Numbered from the stretch's first letter, positions 1 to 7,562 are shown. The stretch: DNA of 12,605 bases from Alphaproteobacteria bacterium (GCA_005884715.1 VAZZ01000503.1:1-12605); one strand, 5' to 3'. Notes: generated by a model not told the origin, from the sequence alone. A program made the numbers and translations.

Positions 1-577
1 CGAGATCGTCGCCCGGCACGTCCGAGATGACAAGGCTCACGACGCGCGCGGGGTGCGCTGCAGCGGCGAGCCGCCCGCCCTTGATCGCCGACAGGTGCTT
101 GCGCACGCAGTTCATGTCCGAGATGGGCGCGCCCGACTTGAGGAGCGCCCGACTGACGGCACGCTTGTCCTCAACCGAAATGCCTGGAGCCGGAAGGCTC
201 AGGAGCGCCGAACCGCCGCCGGATATGAGCGCCACGACGAGATCGTTCGTTGCCAGCCCCTTGACCATGGCGAGCATGCGCGCCGCAGCCTTCGTCCCGG
301 AATCGTCAGGGACGGGATGTGCAGCCTCGACGATTTCGATCTTCTCGCAAGGCACACCGTGGCCATAGCGGGTCACGATCAACCCTTCGAGCGGCCCCTT
401 CCAAGCCTTTTCGAAGGCCCGCGCCATGGCTGCTGAAGCCTTGCCCGCTCCAACAACGATCGTGCGCCCTTTGGGCCGCTCCGGCAATGCAACCGGCAGG
501 CAACGGTCAGACATTGCCGCCGCAATTGCGGCGTCCAACATGGCGCGAAGCAGCTGCCGGGCGGCTTCGGGCGTCAC
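1..577 (-). CDS. ttuD: Glycerate 2-kinase / hydroxypyruvate reductase-type protein (MOFRL/DUF4147 family), 3' part cut by window edge
   Basis: Phosphorylates D-glycerate to 2-phosphoglycerate, the last step of the glyoxylate-to-glycolysis route; older annotations call this family hydroxypyruvate reductase TtuD. The 192 visible residues are about the first 45% of a family usually near 420 aa. Visible family blocks are GAGKASAAMA (43-52), EAAHPVPD (84-91), the glycine-rich LISGGGSAL (118-126), NCVRKHLSAIKGGRLA (156-171) and SDVPGD (185-190). The chosen start is a GTG at 577-575. It lies two bases after the glxR stop, has an AAGG seven bases upstream, and gives the usual 13-residue lead before the LDAAIAAA helix. 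The internal ATG at 541-539 is the alternative. The junction suggests translational coupling to glxR. The family is clear; kinase activity rather than reductase activity is inferred from family knowledge and the operon. Confidence 0.9.
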   Translation of the reverse strand, partial: MTPEAARQLLRAMLDAAIAAAMSDRCLPVALPERPKGRTIVVGAGKASAAMARAFEKAWKGPLEGLIVTRYGHGVPCEKIEIVEAAHPVPDDSGTKAAARMLAMVKGLATNDLVVALISGGGSALLSLPAPGISVEDKRAVSRALLKSGAPISDMNCVRKHLSAIKGGRLAAAAHPARVVSLVISDVPGDDL

Positions 578-579
578 AT

Positions 580-1473
580 TCAGGCCTTGGCCGTCCGGCC
601 AATTTCGAAACCTGCCAACAATTCAAGCGCCTTGACCATGGCCGAATGATCTAGCTTGCCGTGCCCATTGGCAGTGCACGCGTTGAACAGCTCTTGCGCG
701 GTCGCGGTATTTGGCAGTGACAGCCCGATCTGGCGCGCGCTCGATAGGGCGAGATTCAGATCCTTCTGGTGAAGTTCGATGCGGAAGCCCGGATCGAAGG
801 TGCGCCTCACCATGCGCTCGCCATGCACTTCGAGAATACGCGACGCTGCGAACCCACCCATCAATGCCTGGCGCACTTTTGCCGGATCGGCGCCGGCCTT
901 GGCAGCAAACAGCAGCGCCTCGCCGACGGCTTCGATCGTCAGCGCGACCACAATCTGGTTCGCCACTTTCGTCGTCTGGCCGTCGCCATTGCCCCCGACA
1001 AGTGTAATGTTCTTTCCCATCTTCTCGAACAGCGGCTTGGCGCGCTCGAAAACCGCTTCGGGCCCGCCCACCATGATCGTCAGCGAGGCGGCCTTAGCGC
1101 CAACCTCGCCGCCGGAAACCGGCGCATCGAGATAGTCGGCTCCAAGCGCGTTCACCCGCTTGGCGAAATCCTTGGTCGCGATGGGTGAGATCGAGCTCAT
1201 GTCGATGACCAGTTTGCCTTTTGACAGCCCTTCGGCGACACCGCCCCTGTCGAACAGCACCTTCTCGACATCCGGCGTGTCCGGCACCATGATGATCACG
1301 ACTTCGGAATTCCTTGCAACCGCGGCCGCCGTCTCGCAGATAGTTGCGCCGCCTTGCGTGAGATCCGCCGGACATTTGCCCCGGGTATAGACGAAAAGCT
1401 TGTGGCCCGCAGCCAGCAAATGCCCGGCCATGGGCGCGCCCATAATGCCAAGTCCGATGAATCCGACATTCAT
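580..1473 (-). CDS. glxR: 2-hydroxy-3-oxopropionate (tartronate semialdehyde) reductase
   Basis: NAD(P)H-dependent reduction of tartronate semialdehyde to D-glycerate in the cytoplasm, between Gcl/Hyi and the glycerate kinase. The product is 297 aa, typical of the beta-hydroxyacid dehydrogenase family. It begins with a Rossmann motif GLGIMG (7-12). It has the substrate-binding block DAPVSGGEVGA (116-126) and the catalytic region GQTTKVANQ with Lys169 and Asn172. The open frame extends further upstream, but the ATG at 1473 is chosen because the Rossmann strand starts at once and AAAGGGAGGT lies seven bases before it, overlapping the hyi stop codon. The gap to hyi is 16 bases and the gap to ttuD is 2, so it is the third gene of one operon. 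No lesion is visible. Related 3-hydroxyisobutyrate dehydrogenases share the fold, but the context favours GlxR. Confidence 0.95.
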   Translation of the reverse strand: MNVGFIGLGIMGAPMAGHLLAAGHKLFVYTRGKCPADLTQGGATICETAAAVARNSEVVIIMVPDTPDVEKVLFDRGGVAEGLSKGKLVIDMSSISPIATKDFAKRVNALGADYLDAPVSGGEVGAKAASLTIMVGGPEAVFERAKPLFEKMGKNITLVGGNGDGQTTKVANQIVVALTIEAVGEALLFAAKAGADPAKVRQALMGGFAASRILEVHGERMVRRTFDPGFRIELHQKDLNLALSSARQIGLSLPNTATAQELFNACTANGHGKLDHSAMVKALELLAGFEIGRTAKA

Positions 1474-1489
1474 GTGCAAGACCTCCCTT

Positions 1490-2275
1490 TCATGCCCCGG
1501 CAAGCGCAGCTTTGAACCAACCCAGTCCTTCGATCGTTCCAGCCTTCGGGCGATATTCGCAACCAATCCATCCCGAGTAGCCGATGCGGTCGAGATGGCT
1601 GAACAGGAAGGGATAATTGATCTCGCCGGTGCCAGGTTCGTTGCGTCCCGGATTGTCGGCAAGCTGGATATGACCAATGCGCGGCAGGAGCTTCTCAGAC
1701 GTTGCTGCGAGTTCTCCCTCCATGCGCTGCATATGATAAAGGTCGTATTGCAGCTTCACATTGGCGGACTTGCTGGCCTCAATGACGGCAATGCCGTCTG
1801 CCGACCGGTTCAGGAAGAAGCCTGGAATGTCGTAGAAATTGATTGGCTCGATGACCAGCAGTATGCTCTCCCTTTCAAGCGCTGCGGCAGCGAAGCTCAC
1901 ATTTGAAATAAGCGTTTCCAAGATTTTTTCGCGTGGCACGTCCTTGGGTGCGATGCCAGCAAGGCAGTTGATCATCTTGCAATCAAGCGCCTTGGCATAG
2001 TCGATGGCCTGCCCGACCCCCTCCTTGAACTCGCTCACACGGTCCGGATGGCAAGCAATGCCGCGCTCCCCCTTGTCCCAATGGCCTGGCGGCAGATTGA
2101 ATAGGACTTGTGTTAGTCCGTTCGCGGCAAGACATTCGGCGAGGTCGGCCTTCGGTTCCGCATAGGGGAACAGGAATTCGACACCTTTGAAGCCCGCCCG
2201 TGCAGCAGCAGCGAAGCGGGCGAGAAACGGATGTTCATTGAACAGCATCGACAGGTTGGCGCAAAATTTGGGCAT
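1490..2275 (-). CDS. hyi: Hydroxypyruvate isomerase
   Basis: Interconverts hydroxypyruvate and tartronate semialdehyde, linking the carboligase product to the reductase. The 261-residue protein is a complete xylose-isomerase-like TIM barrel of normal length (about 258 aa in E. coli). It starts with the family opening FCANLSMLFNEHPFLARF and contains GERGIAC (69-75), the EPIN block with Glu143, YDLYHMQRMEGEL (177-189), ADNPGRNEPGTGEINY (206-221) and GCEYRP with Glu240. Glu143 and Glu240 match the two metal-binding catalytic glutamates of the Hyi/OtnI family. GGGAGG lies six bases before the ATG. Twelve bases separate it from the gcl stop and sixteen from glxR, consistent with one transcript. 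Confidence 0.95.
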   Translation of the reverse strand: MPKFCANLSMLFNEHPFLARFAAAARAGFKGVEFLFPYAEPKADLAECLAANGLTQVLFNLPPGHWDKGERGIACHPDRVSEFKEGVGQAIDYAKALDCKMINCLAGIAPKDVPREKILETLISNVSFAAAALERESILLVIEPINFYDIPGFFLNRSADGIAVIEASKSANVKLQYDLYHMQRMEGELAATSEKLLPRIGHIQLADNPGRNEPGTGEINYPFLFSHLDRIGYSGWIGCEYRPKAGTIEGLGWFKAALAGA

Positions 2276-2287
2276 TGAGAGCCTCCC

Positions 2288-4001
2288 TTAGTCGAGCAGT
2301 GCGATAGCGGTCGGCGCATCGCCCGCCCGCAACGCTAACTCCTCGAATTCCGTGACTTTGTCGAGATCCGTGCCCATCGAAACATTGGTAACCCGCTCGA
2401 GGATGATCTCGACAATGACGGGCACGCGAAATTCCTCCATGAGAGTCTTGGCCTTCTCGAGGGCCGGCAAAATCATCTCTGGCTCGGTCACGCGGATGGC
2501 CTTGCAACCCAGACCCTCCGCGACCTTCACATGGTCGACACCGAAGGCGCCAAGTTCCGGCGAATTGACGTTTTCGAAAGAGAGCTGCACGCAGTAATCC
2601 ATGTTGAAACCGCGCTGCGACTGACGGATGAGCCCCAAATACGCGTTGTTCACTAGTATGTGGATGTAGGGCACGCGGAATTGCGCCCCCACCGCAAGTT
2701 CCTCGATCAGGAACTGGAAATCATAGTCGCCCGAGATCGCGACGACCGACGTATCAGGATCGGCAGTCTTGACGCCGATCGCCGCAGGAATAGTCCAACC
2801 CAGCGGCCCGGCTTGGCCGCAGTTGATCCAGCCGCGCGGCTTGTAGACATGAAGGAACTGTGCGGCGGCGATCTGGGACAGGCCAATGGTCGATACATAG
2901 ATTGTGTCGCGCCCGAAGGCCTTGTTCATTTCCTCATAGACGCGCTGCGGCTTGATCGGTTTCTCATCGAAATGAGTGCGCCGGAGCATCGTCTTCTTGC
3001 GTTCGCGGCATTCGGCAAGCCACGTCGAGCGGTCCTTGAGCTTCCCGGCCTTCTTCCATTCATCAGCGACTTTGACAAATAGATCGAGGGCCGCCTTTGC
3101 ATCGGAGACGATGCCATAGTCCGGCATGAACACGCGGCCGATCTGGGTCGGCTCGATGTCAACGTGGGTGAAGGTGCGGCCTTTCGTATAGACTTCGATG
3201 GTGCCCGTGTGGCGATTGGCCCAGCGGTTGCCAATCCCCAGCACATGATCGGACGCAAGAAGCGTGGCATTACCGTAGCGATGGCTCGTCTGAAGTCCTG
3301 CCATGCCGACCATCAGCGGATGATCATCCGGAATGGCTCCCCAGCCCATTAGTGTGGGTATCACCGGAGCACCCGTGGTTTCGGCGAATTTGACCAAGAG
3401 GCCGGCGGCGTTGGCATTGATGATTCCGCCACCCGCCACAATCAGCGGCCGCTCGGCCGCGTTGAGCATCGCCATCGCCTTCTCGATTTGGGCGCGCGAA
3501 GCGGCGGGCTTGTAAACCGGAAGGGGCTGATACGTTTCGGGATCGAACTCAATCTCCCCCGTCTGCACGTCGAAGGGCAGATCGATGAGCACCGGGCCTG
3601 GCCGGCCCGAGCGCATCAGGTGAAAGGCCTGCTGAAACACGCCCGGCACCTGAGCAGGTTCGCGCACCAAGACCGCCCATTTGCACACCGGCTTGGCGAT
3701 CGCCTCGATCTCGACGGCCTGGAAATCCTCCTTGTAGAGACGGGCGCGGGGTGCCTGGCCGGTGATGCAGAGGATCGGAATCGAATCGGCCCATGCCGAG
3801 TAGAGCCCGGTAATCATATCGGTACCGGCGGGACCGGAGGTTCCGACACACACGCCGATATTGCCTGCCTTCGCTCGGGTGTAACCTTCCGCCATGTGGG
3901 AAGCGCCTTCGACATGACGGGCGAGCGTGTGGGAGATAATGTTGCGCGGTCGCATCGCGGCATAGAATGGATTGATCGCGGCCCGCTGTCATCTTTGGCA
4001 T
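2288..4001 (-). pseudogene. gcl: Glyoxylate carboligase gene with a deletion and frameshift near its 5' end
   Basis: Thiamine-diphosphate enzyme that condenses two glyoxylates to tartronate semialdehyde and CO2. An uninterrupted 555-codon frame (3955-2288) is nearly identical in layout to E. coli Gcl from its Met37 onward. It has RHVEGASH with the family's unusual active-site Val (Val15 here, Val51 in E. coli), the FAD/central domain (PTLMGWG, GIGNR..NRHTG), the ThDP block SGDYDFQFL..NNAYLG, and a normal C-terminus. The natural start is the ATG at 4001 behind a strong GGGGAGG, but that frame reads MPKMTAG and then leaves the Gcl frame. In the Gcl frame, AAINPFYAA is still encoded just upstream of 3955, after an in-frame TGA. 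The best reading is a deletion of about 62 bases removing residues 7-27. A product could start only at the ATG at 3955, which has no visible ribosome site and would lack 36 residues. A sequencing error could also explain this, but a 62-base loss is large for that. Confidence 0.8.
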
Positions 4002-4009
4002 CTCTGCTT

Positions 4010-4016
4010 CCTCCCC
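4010..4016 (-). promoter_or_regulatory. Strong ribosome binding site of gcl
   Basis: GGGGAGG on the minus strand sits eight bases before the ATG at 4001. It fixes the original gcl start there rather than at 3955, where no such site is seen. It is therefore the main evidence that the region between 4001 and 3955 was coding and is now damaged. Confidence 0.75.
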
Positions 4017-4040
4017 TTAGCACTTGCACTTTGAGAGCTA

Positions 4041-4078
4041 TTGATTAACATGTCCAATATATTGTTCGATCCAATCAA
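4041..4078. promoter_or_regulatory. Nested dyad, candidate LysR-type operator between gcl and its regulator
   Basis: The 89-base divergent gap contains TTGATT, 8 bases, the perfect palindrome CAATATATTG, 8 bases, then AATCAA. Both inverted pairs share one centre at 4059/4060. Within this, ATTG-N7-CAAT at 4061-4075 fits the T-N11-A box of LysR regulators, and a second ATTG/CAAT pair (4040-4058) is spaced 11 bases apart. The position fits joint control of the LysR gene and the gcl operon. Binding is inferred. Confidence 0.6.
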
Positions 4079-4090
4079 GAGGTTTTCCGT

Positions 4091-4957
4091 ATGGAGCTTC
4101 GCCATGTCCGGTATTTCCTGGCGGTGGCCGACACCTTGAACTTTACGGCTGCGGCCAAACGGCTCAATATGTCGCAACCACCCTTAAGTCAGCAAATCGC
4201 GGATCTGGAGCGAGAACTCGGTGTAAGACTTTTTGACCGGCACAGCCGCAATGTGGAGCTCACTGCCGCCGGGGGCGTTTTTTTGCGTCATGCAGAGGCA
4301 ATGACCGCGCAGGCGGCGCGAGCTTCTGCTGAGGTCAAAGCCGTAGGACATGGGAGTGCCGGCATCTTACACGTGGCAACGACGAGTTCCGTACTGTTTT
4401 CTGGACTTTCGTCGCGGATTTCGGCCTTCAGAGCTCATAACGCGGATGTTGAATTTGTCATTCACGAATTGTCGCCGCAAGTTCAAATCGAGCGCCTCCT
4501 GGCGCGGCGGATTGACATTTGTTTCCTGCGTTTCGCGCCGCAGGAGCGAGATGTTGTCGTGCAAAGGGCCTGGACCGAAAAGGTGGGCGTCGTTGTGCCA
4601 CCCCAGCACCGCTTGGCCCTTCGCAGCGGCGTTAGGATTGCCTCTCTGAAAAGCGAGGGGTTCGTGTTCTACCGACTTGCGGAATCCGCATTTGCATTGC
4701 ATCTTCATTCGATTTGCGTCCAAGAGGGCTTTGCACCTCGCATCGTCCAGGAAGTTGTCGAGGCTTTTTCCGTCCTGAGCCTCGTTTCTGCGGGCCTCGG
4801 CATCGGATTCGTCCCGGAGATTCTCGGCCGGCAGTCAACTGCGCACTATCTCCAGGTTGCCGGTCCTGCTCCCTCAGCCGATGTTCATTCACTCATTCAC
4901 AAGTACTCGACACCGCTTGCGCAACGCTTCGCTGCGTTTGCATGCAACAGATGGTGA
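4091..4957 (+). CDS. LysR-type transcriptional regulator, probable regulator of the gcl operon
   Basis: DNA-binding activator or repressor with a small-molecule-sensing domain. The 288-residue protein has the standard N-terminal winged helix-turn-helix: MELRHVRYFLAVADTLNF, the helix-turn-helix at about 18-37 (TAAAKRLNMSQPPLSQQIADLE), then GVRLFDR (44-50). A linker helix follows, and a periplasmic-binding-protein-like effector domain runs from about residue 90 to the end. It has no signal peptide or membrane segment. AAGAGG lies eight bases before the ATG. It is divergent from gcl with an 89-base gap, the usual arrangement for a LysR gene and its target. The effector is not identifiable from sequence; glyoxylate, hydroxypyruvate or an allantoin-pathway intermediate would be reasonable guesses. 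Other bacteria often control gcl through IclR/AllR- or RpiR-type proteins, so a LysR here is a lineage variant. Confidence 0.9.
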   Translation: MELRHVRYFLAVADTLNFTAAAKRLNMSQPPLSQQIADLERELGVRLFDRHSRNVELTAAGGVFLRHAEAMTAQAARASAEVKAVGHGSAGILHVATTSSVLFSGLSSRISAFRAHNADVEFVIHELSPQVQIERLLARRIDICFLRFAPQERDVVVQRAWTEKVGVVVPPQHRLALRSGVRIASLKSEGFVFYRLAESAFALHLHSICVQEGFAPRIVQEVVEAFSVLSLVSAGLGIGFVPEILGRQSTAHYLQVAGPAPSADVHSLIHKYSTPLAQRFAAFACNRW

Positions 4958-5102
4958 AGGTCGCGGGCGCCCCATCCAGGCCAATTCGGCGGATCGCCGC
5001 TCAGCGGACCGGCTTGCTTGCATCTCCGAGGCCGGAACCCGCGTACAGACAGCGATAGCCCGTCGGCAAAAGGGAATCGGGCCTCATCATCAGAGGGCCG
5101 GC

Positions 5103-5453
5103 TCAACTGCCGCGATAGGTCGAATAACCATAGGGCGAAAGCAGAAGCGGCACATGATAGTGTTCGGATTTGTTGGCGATGCCGAAGCGCAACGGGATCA
5201 CATCGAGAAACGGCGGATCGGAAAGGGGTGCCCCCGTCGCCTTCAGATAGGCGCCGGCATGGAAGCGCAATTCATACTGGCCGGTCTTCAGCTCCTCGCC
5301 ATCGAGGAGAGGTGCATCGACACGGCCATCCTGATTGCTTGTTACGGTCTTGAGGAGCGACGGCCCCCCATCGAGAGACCACAATTCGATCTTCAGGCCC
5401 TTTGCCGGCCTGCCGAGGGCCGTATCCAGAATATGCGTCGTCAAACGCCCCAT
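5103..5453 (-). CDS. uraH: 5-hydroxyisourate hydrolase (transthyretin-like protein)
   Basis: Hydrolyses 5-hydroxyisourate, the product of urate oxidation, to OHCU on the way to allantoin. The 116-residue protein is the normal length and lacks the signal peptide seen in periplasmic forms, so it is probably cytoplasmic. Catalytic residues typical of the family are visible: His7 in the opening LTTHILDTALGRPA, Arg44 in QDGRVDAPLL, His98 in SEHYHVPLLLSPYGYSTYRGS, and the diagnostic C-terminal YRGS. GGAGG lies five bases before the ATG at 5453. It is convergent with the LysR gene (145-base gap with no clear terminator) and divergent from the oxidoreductase. No other ureide gene (OHCU decarboxylase, allantoinase) is in the window. 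Its closeness to the glyoxylate operon fits a purine-to-glyoxylate route. Confidence 0.95.
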   Translation of the reverse strand: MGRLTTHILDTALGRPAKGLKIELWSLDGGPSLLKTVTSNQDGRVDAPLLDGEELKTGQYELRFHAGAYLKATGAPLSDPPFLDVIPLRFGIANKSEHYHVPLLLSPYGYSTYRGS

Positions 5454-5520
5454 GCACGCCTCCAGGGATTGCGGGCCGGAAGGTTAGACGGAATCCCGGG
5501 CATGCGGAAGCTGCCGATAT

Positions 5521-5618
5521 TTCGTCATCCCGGCTTTCGCCTGGCGAAAGCCGGGACCCAGTAAATTCTTCCCGCGCGTGCAACGCTGCTCAGTTTGCGC
5601 TTGCGCCGGGATGACGGA
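5521..5618. repeat. Composite palindromic repeat (REP/MITE-like) between uraH and the FAD oxidoreductase
   Basis: A perfect 13-base inverted repeat, CCCGGCTTTCGCC and its complement with a single central base, occupies 5529-5555. The flanking TTCGTCATCCCGGC (5521-5534) recurs inverted with one mismatch at 5605-5618 (GCCGGGATGACGGA), giving a 98-base unit with 14-base terminal inverted repeats. This resembles the short GTCATCCCGGC-type extragenic palindromes common in Rhizobiales genomes. No transposase is present. It fills much of the 247-base uraH/oxidoreductase gap; no clear promoter was seen in the rest. Confidence 0.7.
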
Positions 5619-5700
5619 ATGGGAAGGCGCCCTCCTTGCTCCTTGACGCGGAGCCGAAAAAGGATTGAAGAACAGCGCCCTCCTCCCAAATCACAACATC

Positions 5701-6951
5701 ATGACCCAATCTCACATCACGATCATAGGCGCCGGCATCATCGGCATCTCGACGGCTGCCTTCCTGCAGAGAGCCGGGCATAAAGTCACCGTCATCGACC
5801 GGGTGGCGCCGGGCGATGGGTGTTCCTTCGGCAATGCCGGTGGCGTCGCATTTGCCGAAGTCATGCCGACCATCCATCCGCGCATCCTGCTCAAGATCCC
5901 GGGCTGGCTTCTCGATCCCCTGGGCCCGCTCACCATCCGCTGGTCCTATCTGCCCAAGGCGCTCCCCTGGTTTCTCGCCGCAGGGCGCAATGCACTTCCC
6001 GACCGGGTGCGCAAGATCACCGCCGCGCGCGGCGCTCTCAGTCTGCGCGTCGTCGGCGATTTCGACACGCTTCTTCACGACGCAAATGCAAGCGACCTTC
6101 TGGTGAAGAAGGATTCGCTGCGTCTATATGATACCGAGGCGCAATATCGCGCCGAGGAGACAGAGCGGATCGCCAAGCGCGAATATGGCTACGAGATGAA
6201 GAAACTGTCGCCCGGCGAGATCGCCGAGATCGAACCCGATCTGGCGCGCGACTTCGCCTGCGGCAGCTTCCATGGCGGCTGGTATTATGTGCGCAATCCT
6301 AAGACGGTCGTTACCTCGATCGCCGAATGCGTCGTGCGCAATGGCGGCGAGATCATTTGCGACGACGTGCTCGAGGTCGGCCAGGAGGGATCACGGGCAG
6401 CGCACATCCGGCTCAAGGCGGGCGGCGAACGCAAGCTCGACCGGCTGGTGATCTGCGCCGGCGCCTATTCGAATTTCTTTGCCCGCAGCTTCGGCGACAA
6501 GGTGCTGCTCGAGGCCGAGCGCGGCTATCACCTGGTGATACCCGATCCCGGTATTACGCTCGGCCGCTCCTTCACCTATGTGGCTACACCCATGGCCGTC
6601 ACTCCCATGGATATGGGCTTGCGTCTTGCCGGCACGGATGAATTCGCCGGGCTCGAGGCGGAGCCCAACTGGAAGCGCGCCGATGCGCTATGGCCCTTCG
6701 CCAAGCGCTGTCTGCCCAATTTGCGCGCCATCGATCAGAATGTGTCGCGCTGGATGGGGCGCCGGCCCGGGACGCCCGACGGTTTGCCGGTGATCGGTCC
6801 GTCGCGCAGGCTCACCAATGTCTGGTACGGTTTCGGCCACAGCCATATGGGATTGACCTGGGGCCCGACCACCGGCCGTCTGTTGAGCGAATTGTTGAGC
6901 GGCAACAAGAGTAATATCGATCTGTCACCCTTCCGGGCCGATCGCTTCTAA
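5701..6951 (+). CDS. FAD-dependent oxidoreductase, D-amino acid dehydrogenase-like (DAO family)
   Basis: Probably oxidises the C-N bond of a D-amino acid or related amine and passes electrons to the respiratory chain at the inner membrane. The 416-residue protein opens with a Rossmann FAD site, ITIIGAGIIGISTAAFLQRAGH (GxGxxG at 10-15). The acidic end of the second strand (VIDR) and the DadA-type CSFGNAGG block (about 40-47) follow. A C-terminal DAO signature runs from GRRPGTPDGLPVIGPS to WYGFGHSHMGLTWGPTTGRL. The ATG at 5701 is chosen because the FAD strand begins at once; a TTG at 5665 would add 12 residues and neither has a strong ribosome site. It stands alone between two repeats, divergent from uraH. 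The family is secure; the exact substrate (D-Ala, other D-amino acids, hydroxyproline isomers) is not. Confidence 0.85.
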   Translation: MTQSHITIIGAGIIGISTAAFLQRAGHKVTVIDRVAPGDGCSFGNAGGVAFAEVMPTIHPRILLKIPGWLLDPLGPLTIRWSYLPKALPWFLAAGRNALPDRVRKITAARGALSLRVVGDFDTLLHDANASDLLVKKDSLRLYDTEAQYRAEETERIAKREYGYEMKKLSPGEIAEIEPDLARDFACGSFHGGWYYVRNPKTVVTSIAECVVRNGGEIICDDVLEVGQEGSRAAHIRLKAGGERKLDRLVICAGAYSNFFARSFGDKVLLEAERGYHLVIPDPGITLGRSFTYVATPMAVTPMDMGLRLAGTDEFAGLEAEPNWKRADALWPFAKRCLPNLRAIDQNVSRWMGRRPGTPDGLPVIGPSRRLTNVWYGFGHSHMGLTWGPTTGRLLSELLSGNKSNIDLSPFRADRF

Positions 6952-6969
6952 TGCGCGATCCGATCTATC

Positions 6970-7084
6970 ACCCTCACCCTGTGAGGTGCGAGCGTAACGA
7001 GCCTCGAAGGGTCTGCTTCTGCATACTCGCTCTATCCTGAAGGATGCTTCGAGGGCCGCTTCGCGGCCACCTCAGCATGAGGGT
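6970..7084. repeat. Palindromic repeat element between two convergent genes
   Basis: A 115-base unit has imperfect terminal inverted repeats: ACCCTCACCCTGTGAGGTG at the left and CACCTCAGCATGAGGGT at the right. An inner pair, CCTCGAAG and CTTCGAGG, and a GC-rich hairpin GGCCGC-TTC-GCGGCC (7054-7068) lie inside. This architecture resembles dispersed Rhizobiales intergenic palindromes. It occupies nearly the whole 137-base gap between the ends of the oxidoreductase and the GreA-family gene, where its hairpins could also serve as a bidirectional terminator. Confidence 0.7.
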
Positions 7085-7088
7085 ATTT

Positions 7089-7562
7089 CTAGAGCGCTTC
7101 TATCGCAATCACTTCGCCATCGCCGCCCGGCATTTCCGCTTCATCACCAACTTCCAGGCCCAGCAGTGCACGGGCGATGGGAACGGTGTAAGCGATCAAA
7201 CCCTTTTCCAGATCGGCTTCATCCTCGCCGACAATCGAGAATGTCTGCGCACGGCCATCGTCGCGTTTGATGGTAACGCGTGTGGCGAAGGCTACTTTCT
7301 TGGGGGCCTTGGGGGGCTCGACCAGCTGCGCGGTGGCGCGGCGCTGCGTCCAATAGCGCAGATCGCGGGACGCGCGCGCTATGCCGGCGCGATCGGTCTC
7401 ATGCTGGGCATGCGCCAGACGCTTGCGCGCCGTTTCGATCTCCTCGTCGACGAAAGCGAGGCCGCGCTGCGTCACAAAATTTGGATTGTGACTGATCGGA
7501 TGCTCCGGCAGTTCCTCGACGGCATCCTGTCCATCTTGCTCTTTGACGAAGGCCCGGCTCAT
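7089..7562 (-). CDS. greA: GreA/GreB-family transcription elongation factor
   Basis: Gre factors enter the RNA polymerase secondary channel and stimulate cleavage of backtracked RNA. The 157-residue protein begins with MSRAFVKEQD and a proline-rich lead (ELPEHPISHNPN). An N-terminal antiparallel coiled coil follows at about 37-80, with acidic residues near the tip (Glu55, Asp57). An FKBP-like C-terminal domain from about 90 carries VGEDEADLEKGLIAYTVPIARALLGLEVGDE, a strong family signature. The ATG at 7562 is preferred over a TTG seven codons upstream because it matches the usual family opening. It is divergent from pepN with only 42 bases between starts. This leader-bearing type often occurs beside a canonical greA elsewhere in the genome, so it may be a paralogue with a special role; that is inference. 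The symbol denotes family level. Confidence 0.85.
   Translation of the reverse strand: MSRAFVKEQDGQDAVEELPEHPISHNPNFVTQRGLAFVDEEIETARKRLAHAQHETDRAGIARASRDLRYWTQRRATAQLVEPPKAPKKVAFATRVTIKRDDGRAQTFSIVGEDEADLEKGLIAYTVPIARALLGLEVGDEAEMPGGDGEVIAIEAL

Noticed and set aside
1474..1677. Upstream extension of glxR to an earlier start
   Set aside because: The extension is antisense-like sequence inside hyi in another frame; the ATG at 1473 has a strong ribosome site and begins exactly at the Rossmann strand.
3549..4001. A 150-codon frame starting at the good gcl ribosome site
   Set aside because: After six Gcl-like residues it is an out-of-frame reading of gcl (arginine-rich, no domain). It is a consequence of the deletion, not a gene of its own.
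3979..4001. Programmed ribosomal frameshift to rescue gcl
   Set aside because: A +1 shift would join MPKMTA to AAINPFY but would still lack about 21 conserved residues, and no slippery codon or stimulatory structure was seen. A deletion is simpler.
4958..5102. Possible terminator or small gene between LysR and uraH
   Set aside because: Only short GC-rich inverted stretches were seen, with no T-run, and no frame with a ribosome site; nothing can be supported.
4857..5564. A 235-codon plus-strand open frame
   Set aside because: It overlaps the end of the LysR gene and runs antisense through uraH, whose catalytic motifs and ribosome site are convincing. The translation is arginine-rich with no recognisable domain.
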